In this document: piece by piece, positions 34,541 through 42,993 of the stretch
Layout: every line of letters begins with the position of its first letter
Position numbering within the stretch: position 1 is the first letter of the stretch
Assembly (NCBI RefSeq): GCF_020181035.1
Contig: NZ_JAIQYY010000003.1
Location: forward strand, 214,885-278,884
DNA from: Streptomyces sp. CoH27
GTDB lineage: Bacteria; Actinomycetota; Actinomycetes; Streptomycetales; Streptomycetaceae
DNA length: 64,000 nucleotides
Direction of reading: 5' to 3'
Notes under the pieces: model-generated
What the model saw: the letters and a program-made list of their open reading frames with translations, nothing else
The model's database searches: none
Told to the model about the DNA's origin: nothing
Program-made: the position numbers and the translations under genes

Positions 34541-36370
34541 TCAGTCCGGGATGCAGTCGAGCCGGAAGCCGGTGAAGTCCGCGGTGAAGGAGGCGTCGAC
34601 GAGGTCCACCGCGTGGATCGCGGCCATGGCGCCGGTGAAGCGCAGCCGGGAGCCGTGGTCGTCGGAGAGCAGGGTGAAGTCCAGCGGCGGACCGACGCAG
34701 CGGCGGGTGCCGGCCTCGGCGTACCAGAACCTGGCCTCCCCGCGCTCGACGCGGACCCCCAGAGTGAGCGGGCCGCTCGCGTCCACGTCGGCCACCGCCA
34801 CCAGGCGCGTCTCGTCCTCGTCGCGCGCCGTCAGCGCGAGCACGCTCCGGCCGGCGCCCCGCCACTGCTGCCCGCACTGCTCCTCACCCGCGTCCTCCGT
34901 CCAGGTCAGGTCGAGGGCGAGGTAGGCCGCCGTGTTGTACCAGAGCAGCAGTCCGGCCGCCTGGGTGAACGTCGCCGGCCGCGCCTCGACGGTCACCCGC
35001 GCCTCGGCCCGGTGCTCGGTGATCCGCCGGGCGAGCAGACTGTGCGCCCACAACGACTCGGGCCCGTGCCGGCCACGCAGCCGGATCCAGCCCGCACGGC
35101 TGGTCAGGTCGATCCAGGACGGATCGGCGGGCGAGCGCAACGTGTACCAGGAGGGCTCCGACCGTCCGGGCGCGAGGGACCTTCCGGAGAGCCCCGGCCG
35201 GCCCGGTGCCATGGGGTCCCCGGCACCGGCGGTCTCGGGCTCCCGGCCGCTCGTGCAGCGGTCCGGCCGGCCCGGCGTCAGGGCATACCCGGAGGTGATG
35301 ATCTCCGGTTCCGGGCCGTTTTCGGCGGGCTCCGACACGTCTGGAAGCAGGAAAGCCCCAGCGGGCTCCGGTGCAGTCGGTGCGAGGGCGCCTTCGCTGT
35401 CGGCCGGTTCCGGCTGCCTGCCCCGCCCTCGTGGCATCGGCACCCTGAGCGCCGGTCGGCAGTCCCCGTGCCGTAGGCGGGGCCAGCCGGCCTCGTCCCA
35501 GGTCACCGCCTGGATCGCGGTCTCCCGGCCGAGGGGGCAGCGGGGGCCGGCGGGGGTGGCCAGGGGGCGGGAGGTGAGGTGGCTCAGGTACCACTCGTCG
35601 TCCGGGGCGCGTACCAACTCCGCGTGGCCCGCCTTCTGCAACGGCCAGGCCGGGTCGTCCCGGGAGGTCAGGAGCGGGCGCGGGGCCAGGTCGTACGGGC
35701 CGGTCAGCCGGCGGGAGCGGGCCACTCGAACGCCGTGCTCGAAACCTGTGCCGCCCTCGGCGAGCAGCAGGATGTACCAGCCGTCCCGTTTCAGGAGTTT
35801 CGGGCCCTCGATCAGCCGGTCGTGCTGGAGCAGGAGGTGGGTGCCGTCGACGGGGGAGAGCGTCGACGGGTTCAGCTCGGTGGCGACGATGCCGCAGAAG
35901 CGGCGGCCGCCGGGGCGGTGGTCGTTCTGCAGGTTGAGGAGCCATAGACGGCCCTGCTCGTGGAACAGGGCCGGGTCGAAACCGTGGGACGGGACCCGGC
36001 GCGGAGGCGTCCACGGGCCCGCGACGCCGGGCGCCGTGCTGACGTAGGTGTCCAGGTCGAAGTACGGCGTGCCGACCGAGCGCACCACCGTGTACGTTAC
36101 CCAGAACCGCGTACCGTTCCAGCTCAGCGAGGGCGCCCAGATCCCACCGGAGTCCGGCACCCCGGCCAGCGTTCCGCCCGGGGCCGCCCCCTCGACATGG
36201 CCGGCGTACTCCCAGTGGGCCAGGTCGCGGGAGCGGTGGATCGGGATCGTCGGGAACCACTCGAAGGAGCTGGTCGCCACGTAGTACCAGTCCCCGGCGC
36301 GGACCAGGGACGGGTCCGGGGCGAAGCCCCGGATCACCGGGTTGACCAACTCGGCCACGGCATCGGTCAC
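34541..36370 (-). CDS. GH43 family glycosidase (beta-xylosidase/arabinofuranosidase type), cytoplasmic
   Basis: A 609-residue enzyme without signal peptide. The five-bladed propeller carries the GH43 acids: Asp in NPVIRGFAPDPSLVRAG, a central Asp in HGFDPALFH and Glu in LIEGPKLLKRDGWYILLLAEG. After about residue 320 comes a low-complexity Pro/Glu/Gly insert of some 90 residues, then the beta-xylosidase C-terminal concanavalin-like domain ending TADFTGFRLDC. It should cleave xylose or arabinose from oligosaccharides brought in by the adjoining importer. GTG 36370 overlaps the permease stop (GTGA). The long disordered insert is unusual for the family. Confidence 0.9.
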   Translation of the reverse strand: MTDAVAELVNPVIRGFAPDPSLVRAGDWYYVATSSFEWFPTIPIHRSRDLAHWEYAGHVEGAAPGGTLAGVPDSGGIWAPSLSWNGTRFWVTYTVVRSVGTPYFDLDTYVSTAPGVAGPWTPPRRVPSHGFDPALFHEQGRLWLLNLQNDHRPGGRRFCGIVATELNPSTLSPVDGTHLLLQHDRLIEGPKLLKRDGWYILLLAEGGTGFEHGVRVARSRRLTGPYDLAPRPLLTSRDDPAWPLQKAGHAELVRAPDDEWYLSHLTSRPLATPAGPRCPLGRETAIQAVTWDEAGWPRLRHGDCRPALRVPMPRGRGRQPEPADSEGALAPTAPEPAGAFLLPDVSEPAENGPEPEIITSGYALTPGRPDRCTSGREPETAGAGDPMAPGRPGLSGRSLAPGRSEPSWYTLRSPADPSWIDLTSRAGWIRLRGRHGPESLWAHSLLARRITEHRAEARVTVEARPATFTQAAGLLLWYNTAAYLALDLTWTEDAGEEQCGQQWRGAGRSVLALTARDEDETRLVAVADVDASGPLTLGVRVERGEARFWYAEAGTRRCVGPPLDFTLLSDDHGSRLRFTGAMAAIHAVDLVDASFTADFTGFRLDCIPD

Positions 36371-37281
36371 TTGAGGGCTCCCAGGGTCACCCCGGTGCGC
36401 CAGTAGCGCCGCATCGCCACCATCATCACCGCCATCGGCACGATGGACAGCAGCGCGCCGGTCAGCACGAGCCCCGTCAGGTCGACACCGGACTCCATGC
36501 GGGTGCCGGACCAGTTGTACAGGCCGATGTTGAGGGTCCAGTTCTCCTTGCCGCGCAGCACGGTCAGCGGGAGGAAGAAGGCGTTCCACGTGTTGACGAA
36601 GGCGAGCAGGAAGACCGTCGCGCCGCCCGTCGTCATCATCCGCAGCACGATGCTGACGAAGATGCGCAGCTCCCCGGCGCCGTCGAGCCGGGCCGCCTCC
36701 AGCAGTTCGTAGGGGATCGTGGCCTCGGTGTACACCTTGGCCAGATACACGCTGAACGGGTTGATCAGGCACGGGATCAGCATCGCCCAGGGGGTGTCCA
36801 CCAGGCCGATCGAGGAGAACAGCAGATACAGCGGGAGGGTCAGCAGCGCGATCGGGATCAGGAACGAGCCCACCACGCACGCGAAGATCACATTGCGGCC
36901 CGGGAAGTCGAAGCGGGCCAGACCGTAGCCGGCGGCGAGCGCCACCACCGTGCCGCCGAGGGAGCCGACGCCGGCGTACAGCAGCGAGTTGGCCGTCCAG
37001 CGCAGGAAGATGCCGTCCTGGTAGGTGAACACCTCGCGCAGGTTGTCCCACAGGTGCCAGCCGGAGAACCACAGGCCGTTGCTCTGGTACAGCGCCGTGC
37101 GGTTCTTCGTCGCGCTGACCAGCAGCCACCACAGCGGGAACAGGCTGTAGGCGCTGGCCAGGGCCAGCCCGACGAGCAGGAAACGCTGGCCGCCCCGCCC
37201 GCGCGAGGCGGCGTCCGGGCGCGTGATGCGCCGCACGCCCCGGGCGGAGGGCCGCTCGGCGGGCGCTTCGGTGACCGCCAT
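36367..37281 (-). CDS. carbohydrate ABC transporter permease (MalG/AraQ type)
   Basis: A 304-residue permease with six TM segments and the EAA loop LLEAARLDGAGELRIFVSIVL that docks the ATPase. The tail is MRRYWRTGVTLGALK, typical of CUT1 permeases. Its ATG (37281) overlaps the stop of the first permease (ATGA), and its own stop overlaps the GH43 start. No ATPase gene is present in the operon; Streptomyces sugar importers usually share the MsiK ATPase encoded elsewhere. Confidence 0.93.
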   Translation of the reverse strand: MAVTEAPAERPSARGVRRITRPDAASRGRGGQRFLLVGLALASAYSLFPLWWLLVSATKNRTALYQSNGLWFSGWHLWDNLREVFTYQDGIFLRWTANSLLYAGVGSLGGTVVALAAGYGLARFDFPGRNVIFACVVGSFLIPIALLTLPLYLLFSSIGLVDTPWAMLIPCLINPFSVYLAKVYTEATIPYELLEAARLDGAGELRIFVSIVLRMMTTGGATVFLLAFVNTWNAFFLPLTVLRGKENWTLNIGLYNWSGTRMESGVDLTGLVLTGALLSIVPMAVMMVAMRRYWRTGVTLGALK

Positions 37282-38165
37282 CAGTCGGCCTCCTTCGAGG
37301 TGAACCGGTAGAAGAGGAAGGAGGCCACGCCCAGGATCAGGGCGAGCAGCACCGAAAGAGCCGCGGCGTAGTGGTAGTTGCCGGCGTTGAACGCCTGGTT
37401 GTAGATGATCACGATCGGGGTGAAACTGTCGCTGACGGTCTGCGGGGTGACGTTCCGGAACAGTGCGGGCTCGTTGAAGATCTGCAGCATCTGGATGATC
37501 GACAGCAGCCCGGTGAGGACCAGCGCCCCGCGCACGTACGGGACCTTGATGCTCCGCGCGATCCGGATCTCCGAGGCGCCGTCGAGCCGGGCCGCCTCGA
37601 ACAGCTCGCGGGGCACGCCCTGGAGCGCCGAGTAGATGATCACCATGTTGTAGCCGATGCCGTGCCAGGTCAGCAGGTTGCCGATGGACGGCCACACCAT
37701 CGACGGCGCGAAGAAGTTCCAGTGGAAGCCGAACACCTTGCCGAGCGGGGTCAGCGGACCGACGTCCGGGCTGTACAGGTTGACCCACATGATCGCCGCG
37801 ACCACGCCGGGGATCATGTACGGCACCAGCAGCAGGATCCGGAACCGGCCGGCCACGCGCGAGGTGAGCGCGTCCAGGCACAGCGCCAGCACCAGGCTGA
37901 CGAACAGCATCACCGGGATCTGCACGCAGGCGAACAGCACCACCCGCAGGATGGAGTTCAGGAACGCCGAGTCGGTCAGGCCCTGGGTGTAGTTGCCGAG
38001 CCCGGCGAACTCGGTGGTCGCCCCGCCGAGTCCGAGCCCGGACTGGTGCTCGCGGTACAGGGACTCGTGGACGGCGTAGCCGATCGGGAGCAGATAGAGG
38101 AAGACGAAGCCGAGCTGGAAGGGCAGGGTGAACGCGGCGCCCTTCCAGCGCAGTGAGCGGATCAT
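37281..38165 (-). CDS. carbohydrate ABC transporter permease (MalF type)
   Basis: A 294-residue CUT1 permease: TMs from FQLGFVFLYLLPIGYAVHESL onward, EAA loop LFEAARLDGASEIRIARSIK. It pairs with the following permease to form the membrane channel. It starts 11 nt after the binding-protein stop, so the three transporter genes form one unit driven from the 39.7-kb promoter. Confidence 0.93.
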   Translation of the reverse strand: MIRSLRWKGAAFTLPFQLGFVFLYLLPIGYAVHESLYREHQSGLGLGGATTEFAGLGNYTQGLTDSAFLNSILRVVLFACVQIPVMLFVSLVLALCLDALTSRVAGRFRILLLVPYMIPGVVAAIMWVNLYSPDVGPLTPLGKVFGFHWNFFAPSMVWPSIGNLLTWHGIGYNMVIIYSALQGVPRELFEAARLDGASEIRIARSIKVPYVRGALVLTGLLSIIQMLQIFNEPALFRNVTPQTVSDSFTPIVIIYNQAFNAGNYHYAAALSVLLALILGVASFLFYRFTSKEAD

Positions 38166-38176
38166 CGAAGCGTCCC

Positions 38177-39514
38177 TCAGCCCTTGACGCTGATGCCGCG
38201 CGACTTCAGGTCGTTCACGGTCCACTGCTGCATGTGCGCGAGCAGATCGGTGACCTTCTCCTGCCCCGCCACCACCTTGGCCCAGCCGGCCTGCATCTCG
38301 GTGAACATCGCGGTCCAGTCCGGGCCGAAGGCCCAGTCGGTGGTGACGGTGCCCAGGCTGTCGGTGACCACCTTCTGCGCCGGCGCGTAGTTCGTGCCGA
38401 GCAGTTTCTGCGAGACCGACTCGGCGACGTACGCGTTGCTGTCCTTCAGCGCCGGCATCACACCGTTGCCGGTCTCCGGGCTCGCCATCGTCTTGACCGC
38501 ACCCGCGTCGGTGGACATCCACAGGGCCGCCTGGGCCGCCTGCTCCTGGTGGCCGCATCCCTTGGTCACCAGGGTCACGCCACCGGTCAGGTTCGTGCCG
38601 GCCGGCGTCTTCGGCGCCTCGCCCGGGTACGTCGGCCACGGTGCCAGCGCCCACTTGCCGAACGACTTGGTGAAGTTCTGCACCATGCCGGCCATCTGCC
38701 AGGTGGAGATCTGCCGGGTGGCGGTGCCGCCGTTGTCGTAGTTGCGCTGCACGGCCGCGTAGTCGGCGAAGGACAGCTTGGAGTTCAGGTCGTTGTCGAT
38801 GATCTCCCGGATCACCTTCGCGGCCTTCAGGGTGCCCGGGTCCTGGAAGTCCACCTTCCAGGAGTTGCCGTCGATGGCGTACCAGTGCGCCCCGGCCTGC
38901 ATGGAGAGCACCTCCAGGGTGCTCGGGTCCTCACCGGCGTAGTTGGTGATCTTGATGCCGTGCTGCTTCAGCACCTTGCCGGCGGTGATGAAGTCGTCCC
39001 AGGTGGCGGGCGGTTTCAGACCGTACTTCTGGAAGATGTCGGTGCGGTAGATCGTGAAGTTCGGCGCGGAGCCGGTGGGAACGCCGTACAGCTTGCCCTG
39101 TACCTGCGCGCTCGCCCAGGAGCCCGGGTTGAACGTGGCGGCGTCGCCCTTGACGTACTGCGTGATGTCGGCGAGCGCGCCCTGCGACACCCAACTCGTG
39201 ACGTATTCGGCGGTGTTCTGCACCAGGCAGGGGGTGTTGCCCGCCTTCACCGCGTTGGTCAGCTGCTTCTGCATGGTCAACTGGTCGGTGACCTTGGTGT
39301 ACTTCAGCTGCACGTCCTTGTGGGAGGCGTTGAACGCCTTCACGACGGCTTCCTGGCCGTTCGCCCAGCCCCAGTAGTCGAGGGTGTCGGGGCCGGACGA
39401 CTTCGACGACGTGTCGCCCGAGCCGGAACCGCCGCAGGCGGCGAGCAGACCGGTGAGCGCGATGCCCGCGGCGGCGGCGGTGGCGAACCTTCTGCGGGAG
39501 CTGGTGACGTTCAT
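38177..39514 (-). CDS. extracellular sugar-binding lipoprotein of ABC importer
   Basis: A 445-residue type 1 solute-binding protein with a lipoprotein signal (IALTGLLAACGGSGSG). The fold is the CUT1 oligosaccharide-binding type (LDYWGWANGQEAVVKAFNAS, GKLYGVPTGSAPNFTIYRTD, WAFGPDWTAMFTEMQAGW). Aromatic residues line the cleft, as expected for a sugar ligand. Context points to a pectin-, xylan- or arabinan-derived oligosaccharide. The promoter region upstream carries three LacI-like boxes. Confidence 0.92.
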   Translation of the reverse strand: MNVTSSRRRFATAAAAGIALTGLLAACGGSGSGDTSSKSSGPDTLDYWGWANGQEAVVKAFNASHKDVQLKYTKVTDQLTMQKQLTNAVKAGNTPCLVQNTAEYVTSWVSQGALADITQYVKGDAATFNPGSWASAQVQGKLYGVPTGSAPNFTIYRTDIFQKYGLKPPATWDDFITAGKVLKQHGIKITNYAGEDPSTLEVLSMQAGAHWYAIDGNSWKVDFQDPGTLKAAKVIREIIDNDLNSKLSFADYAAVQRNYDNGGTATRQISTWQMAGMVQNFTKSFGKWALAPWPTYPGEAPKTPAGTNLTGGVTLVTKGCGHQEQAAQAALWMSTDAGAVKTMASPETGNGVMPALKDSNAYVAESVSQKLLGTNYAPAQKVVTDSLGTVTTDWAFGPDWTAMFTEMQAGWAKVVAGQEKVTDLLAHMQQWTVNDLKSRGISVKG

Positions 39515-39670
39515 CTGACCGTGATCCTTCGAAAGTAGGCGTTCTCGGCAGGGGCGGAACGCGAGGACGGCGGCTCGGTGATGCAGGCCGGGAACAGCGG
39601 ACCCGACAAGCGGGGCCGGAAACCGCCGGCACGCGGTTGCGGCGGAGGATGGCCAAGCGGAAGCTGTAGT

Positions 39671-39713
39671 AAGCGGTTGCTGGGACGGTAGGCGACCGGT
39701 TCGTCCATAGCAA
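39671..39713 (-). promoter_or_regulatory. promoter of ABC-GH43 operon with LacI-like boxes
   Basis: On the minus strand TTGCTA (39713-39708) and TACCGT (39690-39685) are 17 bp apart. Between them lies GAACCGGTC (39694-39703) and just after the -10 lies GCAACCGCTTA (39671-39681), two related half-palindromes. A repressor here would cover the polymerase site. The predicted 5' leader is about 165 nt. The rest of 39515-39927 holds a third box (next entry) and no gene. Confidence 0.65.
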
Positions 39714-39878
39714 GAGGGGTGGGGCGATTTGTTACGGCGACGAGTACGGCGGGTTGCCTCCGGCCCGCGCCAATTGCTCGCATCGGACGGAGCATTCGAG
39801 CAGGTCAACGCCGTATGGCAGGGCAGAGCCCGGGTTTCGGCGAGCGGCCCGAGAGCCGCCACCGAAGTCGTGAAGCGT

Positions 39879-39893
39879 GAGAAACCGTTTACG
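39879..39893. promoter_or_regulatory. AAACCGTTT palindrome upstream of ABC operon
   Basis: GAGAAACCGTTTACG contains AAAC-C-GTTT (39882-39890), a classic LacI-family half-site pair. It lies about 190 bp upstream of the mapped -10 and 35 bp after the stop of LacI(2), so it could be a distal operator for looping. Confidence 0.5.
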
Positions 39894-39927
39894 TAACTCT
39901 CTCGCCGAGCTCCTTGCGTACGGCGAG

Positions 39928-41016
39928 CTATCCGCGCGGCGCCGGCGGCCGCACGGAATTGCGTACGACGACATGGGTGCCCAGCACCAGATGCTCGCCG
40001 TCGGCGCCCTTGCGGCGGCCCGTGCCGCCCTCGCGCCGGTCGGCCACCGCGCGCAGCGCCACCCGGCCCATCTCCTCGTACGGCACGTGCACGGTGGTCA
40101 GCTGGGGTGTCAGCTGGGAGGCGAGCGGGATGTCGTCGTAGCCCACGATCGACACGTCCTCCGGCACCCGCCGCCCGGCCGCGCGCAGCGCCTGCATGGC
40201 GCCCGCGGCCACCACGTCGGTCCCGGCGAGCACGGCGGTGAAGTCCGGCGTCTCGCGCAGAGCGGCCTCGACCGCGGTGTAGCCGTGCGTGTCGTCGTAC
40301 GAGCCGTGCCGGATCATCCCCGGGTCGAACGGTATCCCGTACGCCTCGAAGGCCCGCCGGGCGCCCCGCAACCGGCCCTGGGCGGTGGTGAGTCCGGCCG
40401 GTCCCGGCAGGACGAGGACGCGCCGGTGCCCGGCCGACAGCAGATGGCTGGCCATGGCGTACGCGCCGCCCTCGTTGTCGTAGTCGACCGTCGTGGCCGG
40501 GACGTCGCCCTCCAGGGGCGGCCTGCCCACGAGGACGAGATGGGAGCCGGCCGCGTCCAGTGAGCGCGCGAAGCGGGCCATGCGCAGCTGGTACTCGTCG
40601 TAGTCGTACGCGCCGCCGAGCAGCACCACGGCGGCCACGCCCTGCTGCCGCATCAGGTTGACCAGCGCCAGCTCCCGCTCGGGGTCGTCGCCGGTCGTGC
40701 CGACCAGCGACAGCCAGCCGCGCAGGGTGGCGGCGCCCTCGACGCCCTTGGCCACGTGGGCGAACGCGGCGCCGGTGATGTTGTTGATGAGGATCGCCAC
40801 CGTCGGCGTGCCGCCGCCGGCCAGCGAGCGGGCGTGGGCGTTGGTGACGTAGTCCAGGTCCCGGACCACCTTCATCACCCGCCGGCGCAGCTCGTCCGAG
40901 ACCGGGTAGTTGCCCGACAGCACCCGCGAGACGCTCGCCACGGAGACGCCGGCGTGCTCCGCGACGTCGCGGATGGTCGCCCGGCCGGCCTCACTTGGCG
41001 CCTTGCGCTGACTCAC
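39928..41016 (-). CDS. LacI-family transcriptional regulator (2)
   Basis: A 362-residue repressor with HTH ATIRDVAEHAGVSVASVSRV and the sugar-binding core (AILINNITGAAFAHVAKG, LVGRPPLEGDVPATTVDYDN, SIVGYDDIPLASQLTPQL). It is clearly paralogous to LacI(3): both end in GEHL-LGTHVVVR. GTG 41016 follows AAGGAGCC. It is transcribed toward the ABC operon it probably controls. The box GGAAACCGTATCCC on its own promoter suggests autoregulation. Confidence 0.92.
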   Translation of the reverse strand: MSQRKAPSEAGRATIRDVAEHAGVSVASVSRVLSGNYPVSDELRRRVMKVVRDLDYVTNAHARSLAGGGTPTVAILINNITGAAFAHVAKGVEGAATLRGWLSLVGTTGDDPERELALVNLMRQQGVAAVVLLGGAYDYDEYQLRMARFARSLDAAGSHLVLVGRPPLEGDVPATTVDYDNEGGAYAMASHLLSAGHRRVLVLPGPAGLTTAQGRLRGARRAFEAYGIPFDPGMIRHGSYDDTHGYTAVEAALRETPDFTAVLAGTDVVAAGAMQALRAAGRRVPEDVSIVGYDDIPLASQLTPQLTTVHVPYEEMGRVALRAVADRREGGTGRRKGADGEHLVLGTHVVVRNSVRPPAPRG

Positions 41017-41081
41017 CGCTTAAGGCTCCTTCGACGTCGTGGCGCGTTTCCCACCTGCTCGGGTACCGCCCGCGCCGGTGC

Positions 41082-41095
41082 GGAAACCGTATCCC
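41082..41095 (-). promoter_or_regulatory. operator overlapping -10 of LacI(2)
   Basis: GGAAACCGTATCCC is an imperfect palindrome that contains the minus-strand -10-like TACGGT (41091-41086), about 70 nt before the GTG. Binding would occlude the promoter. Confidence 0.5.
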
Positions 41096-41144
41096 ATGCC
41101 GGCTCCGGGCCGGCGGGCCTGTGGACGGCGGTCCGCGGTGCCCA

Positions 41145-42161
41145 TCAGGCGACCCGGGCCAGGTCCGCGTGCCGCACCTCGTACAGCGGCGGCAGACCCG
41201 CGGCCAGCCGCTCCAGCTCCTCGACGACGATCGCTCCGAGCCGCTCAAGCTCATTGCCGAGCGAGCCCGCGATGTGCGGGGTGAGGAAGACGTTGGGCAG
41301 CCGGTACAGCGGGGAACCGGCGGGCAGCGGCTCGGGCTCGGTGACGTCCAGGACCGCGCGCAGCCGTCCCGAGACCAGCTCGTCGGTCAGCGCCTCGTGG
41401 TCGACCAGCGCACCGCGCGCGGTGTTGATCAGCACGCCGCCGTCCCGGACGAGGGCGAGCCGGCCGCGGTCGAGCATGTGGTAGGTCTCGGGGATGTCGG
41501 GGGCGTGCAGGCTGACGATGTCGCTGTGGCGCAACAGGTCCTCCAGCGGCAGCAGTTCGGCCCCGAGGGCGGCGGCCTCGGCGGGGCTGACGTAGGGGTC
41601 GTGCAGCAGGACCGTGAGGTCGAACGGCCGCAGCAGCTCCAGGAGCCGGCGGCCCACCCGGGAGGCCCCGATCACCCCGATGCGGCGGCCGAGATTGCCG
41701 GTGGCCGCGGTCTCGGCGGGGCCCGGATAGGTGTGGGTGCGCCGGTAGCGCTCGCGGCGCTCGAAGGTGTCCTTGCCGACGAGCAGGATCATCGCGAGCG
41801 TGTACTCCGCCACCGGCAGGGCGTTGCCGGTGACCGCGCTGGACACGGTGACCCCGTGGCTCCACAGGGCCTCGCCGACCAGGGAGCGGACCGAGCCCGC
41901 GGCGTGCAGCACGGCCCGCAGCCCGGGGGTGGCGGCCAGCGCACCGGCGTCGAGGTGCGGGCAGCCCCAGCCGGTGATCAGTACGTCGGCCGAGGCGAGG
42001 GCGCCGGCGGCCGCCGGGTCGGTGAAGTCCCGCACGACGAGGGCCGGTTCGATGTCGGCCGCGCGTGTCAGCCGGGTCATGAGCGGCGGCGGGAAGAGCA
42101 ACGGAAGATGCACCGGATCCATCGCGAACACGGCTCGCGGCGGCTGGAGGCTGGGGGGCAT
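41145..42161 (-). CDS. D-isomer specific 2-hydroxyacid dehydrogenase
   Basis: A 338-residue NAD-dependent enzyme: GRRIGVIGASRVGRRLLELL (Rossmann), catalytic Arg in LINTARGALVD, Glu in VTEPEPLPAG and His in LTPHIAGSLGNE. It interconverts a 2-oxo acid and its D-hydroxy acid. Within a pectin island it may act on a uronic-acid breakdown product; that is inference. ATG 42161 follows AGGAGAG. The promoter carries two LacI-type boxes, so the gene is likely substrate-induced. Confidence 0.92.
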   Translation of the reverse strand: MPPSLQPPRAVFAMDPVHLPLLFPPPLMTRLTRAADIEPALVVRDFTDPAAAGALASADVLITGWGCPHLDAGALAATPGLRAVLHAAGSVRSLVGEALWSHGVTVSSAVTGNALPVAEYTLAMILLVGKDTFERRERYRRTHTYPGPAETAATGNLGRRIGVIGASRVGRRLLELLRPFDLTVLLHDPYVSPAEAAALGAELLPLEDLLRHSDIVSLHAPDIPETYHMLDRGRLALVRDGGVLINTARGALVDHEALTDELVSGRLRAVLDVTEPEPLPAGSPLYRLPNVFLTPHIAGSLGNELERLGAIVVEELERLAAGLPPLYEVRHADLARVA

Positions 42162-42180
42162 GGCTCTCCTGACGGACGGC

Positions 42181-42239
42181 GGTAGAAACGTTTTCAGAAA
42201 GCGCCTTCTACCGTATGTCTGACGGGAATGGACGGTCAA
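42181..42239 (-). promoter_or_regulatory. promoter with double LacI-type operator
   Basis: On the minus strand TTGACC (42239-42234) and TACGGT (42215-42210) are 18 bp apart. The start point (about 42203) falls in GAAAGCGCCTTC (42197-42208), and GAAACGTTTTC (42185-42195) follows. Outer arms GGTAGAA (42181-42187) and TTCTACC (42206-42212) add further symmetry. Confidence 0.7.
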
Positions 42240-42636
42240 CGGTTGGGGGCCGAAGCCGGTTCCCGGCGGGCCGGGAACGGCCCAGGCCTGGGGCGGCACT
42301 GGGCGGAGACGGGTCGAGGATGGTGTGCCGGCCTCCATGCGCGTGCCTCGGTGTGCCAGGTTGCACCGAGGCGTGCGGCCCTGATCGCAGGCGCGCATCG
42401 AAATCGGTTACCGGATTTTTCGGAGTCACGACGGTCTGTACGGAGGTCAGGCGGATTCCGGTGGGCCCGGGCGGCACAGGGCTGTGCGGCACAGGGCTGT
42501 GCGTCCGCCGGACGGCCGCGCACCGGGGTATGCGCCGTACGACGACGCGCGGGGGAGTCCGCCGCGCACGACGAGTGGCATGTCGGGGCTCCTTGAACGG
42601 GTGAAAACGGGCAGGTGGAGTGGCATCTGCTGGAGA

Positions 42637-42780
42637 AACCGGTTGCCGTGATCCATCGCAGCGTACGGGTCGTTCCGGCGGCCCGTCGCTTCCTCTCAGG
42701 GTTTTCGAAAGTTCGTCATAGCTCTTGACGCGCGGTGTCTTCCGGAAGAAGCTCCCTGGCACCGCCCGTAGAAACCGGTT
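42637..42780 (+). promoter_or_regulatory. regulatory region upstream of the GH28 operon
   Basis: GAAACCGGTTGCC (core 42637-42644), TTTCGAAA (42703-42710), TTGACG (42725-42730, a -35 candidate) and GAAACCGGTTCCC (core 42773-42780) followed by GAAAGGGC lie in order. The rest of 42240-42636 shows repeated CAGGGCTGTGCG but no gene. A -10 box was not resolved. Confidence 0.5.
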
Positions 42781-42788
42781 CCCGAAAG

Positions 42789-42956
42789 GGCGTGCTCGCC
42801 GTCGCCGTGATGACCACCTACGTCACCGACGCCGGCACACCCGTCCCTCAACTCCAGGCCGCCGCCTCGGTGATGTACGTCGTCCCCATCCTCCTCATCT
42901 TCCTCGTCGCCCAGCGCGGCTTCGTCGCCGGCATGTCCACCTCCGGCCTCAAGTAA
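42789..42956 (+). pseudogene. C-terminal remnant of a sugar ABC transporter permease
   Basis: The frame encodes about 55 residues, VLAVAVMTTYVTDAG through MYVVPILLIFLVAQRGFVAG to MSTSGLK and a stop. This is the last TM segment and terminal motif of a MalG-type permease. Nothing upstream encodes the other five TMs: the DNA there is promoter and operator sequence. So a permease, and probably a whole importer, was deleted and the tail now sits at the head of the GH28 operon. Confidence 0.8.
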
Positions 42957-42993
42957 CTCCCCTGTATCCCCAGCCTTTTGTAGGGAGCCCCGC

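Noticed and set aside
42240..42636. Short ORFs upstream of the GH28 operon
   Set aside because: All are low-complexity Arg/Gly frames without starts or domains; the region looks regulatory.
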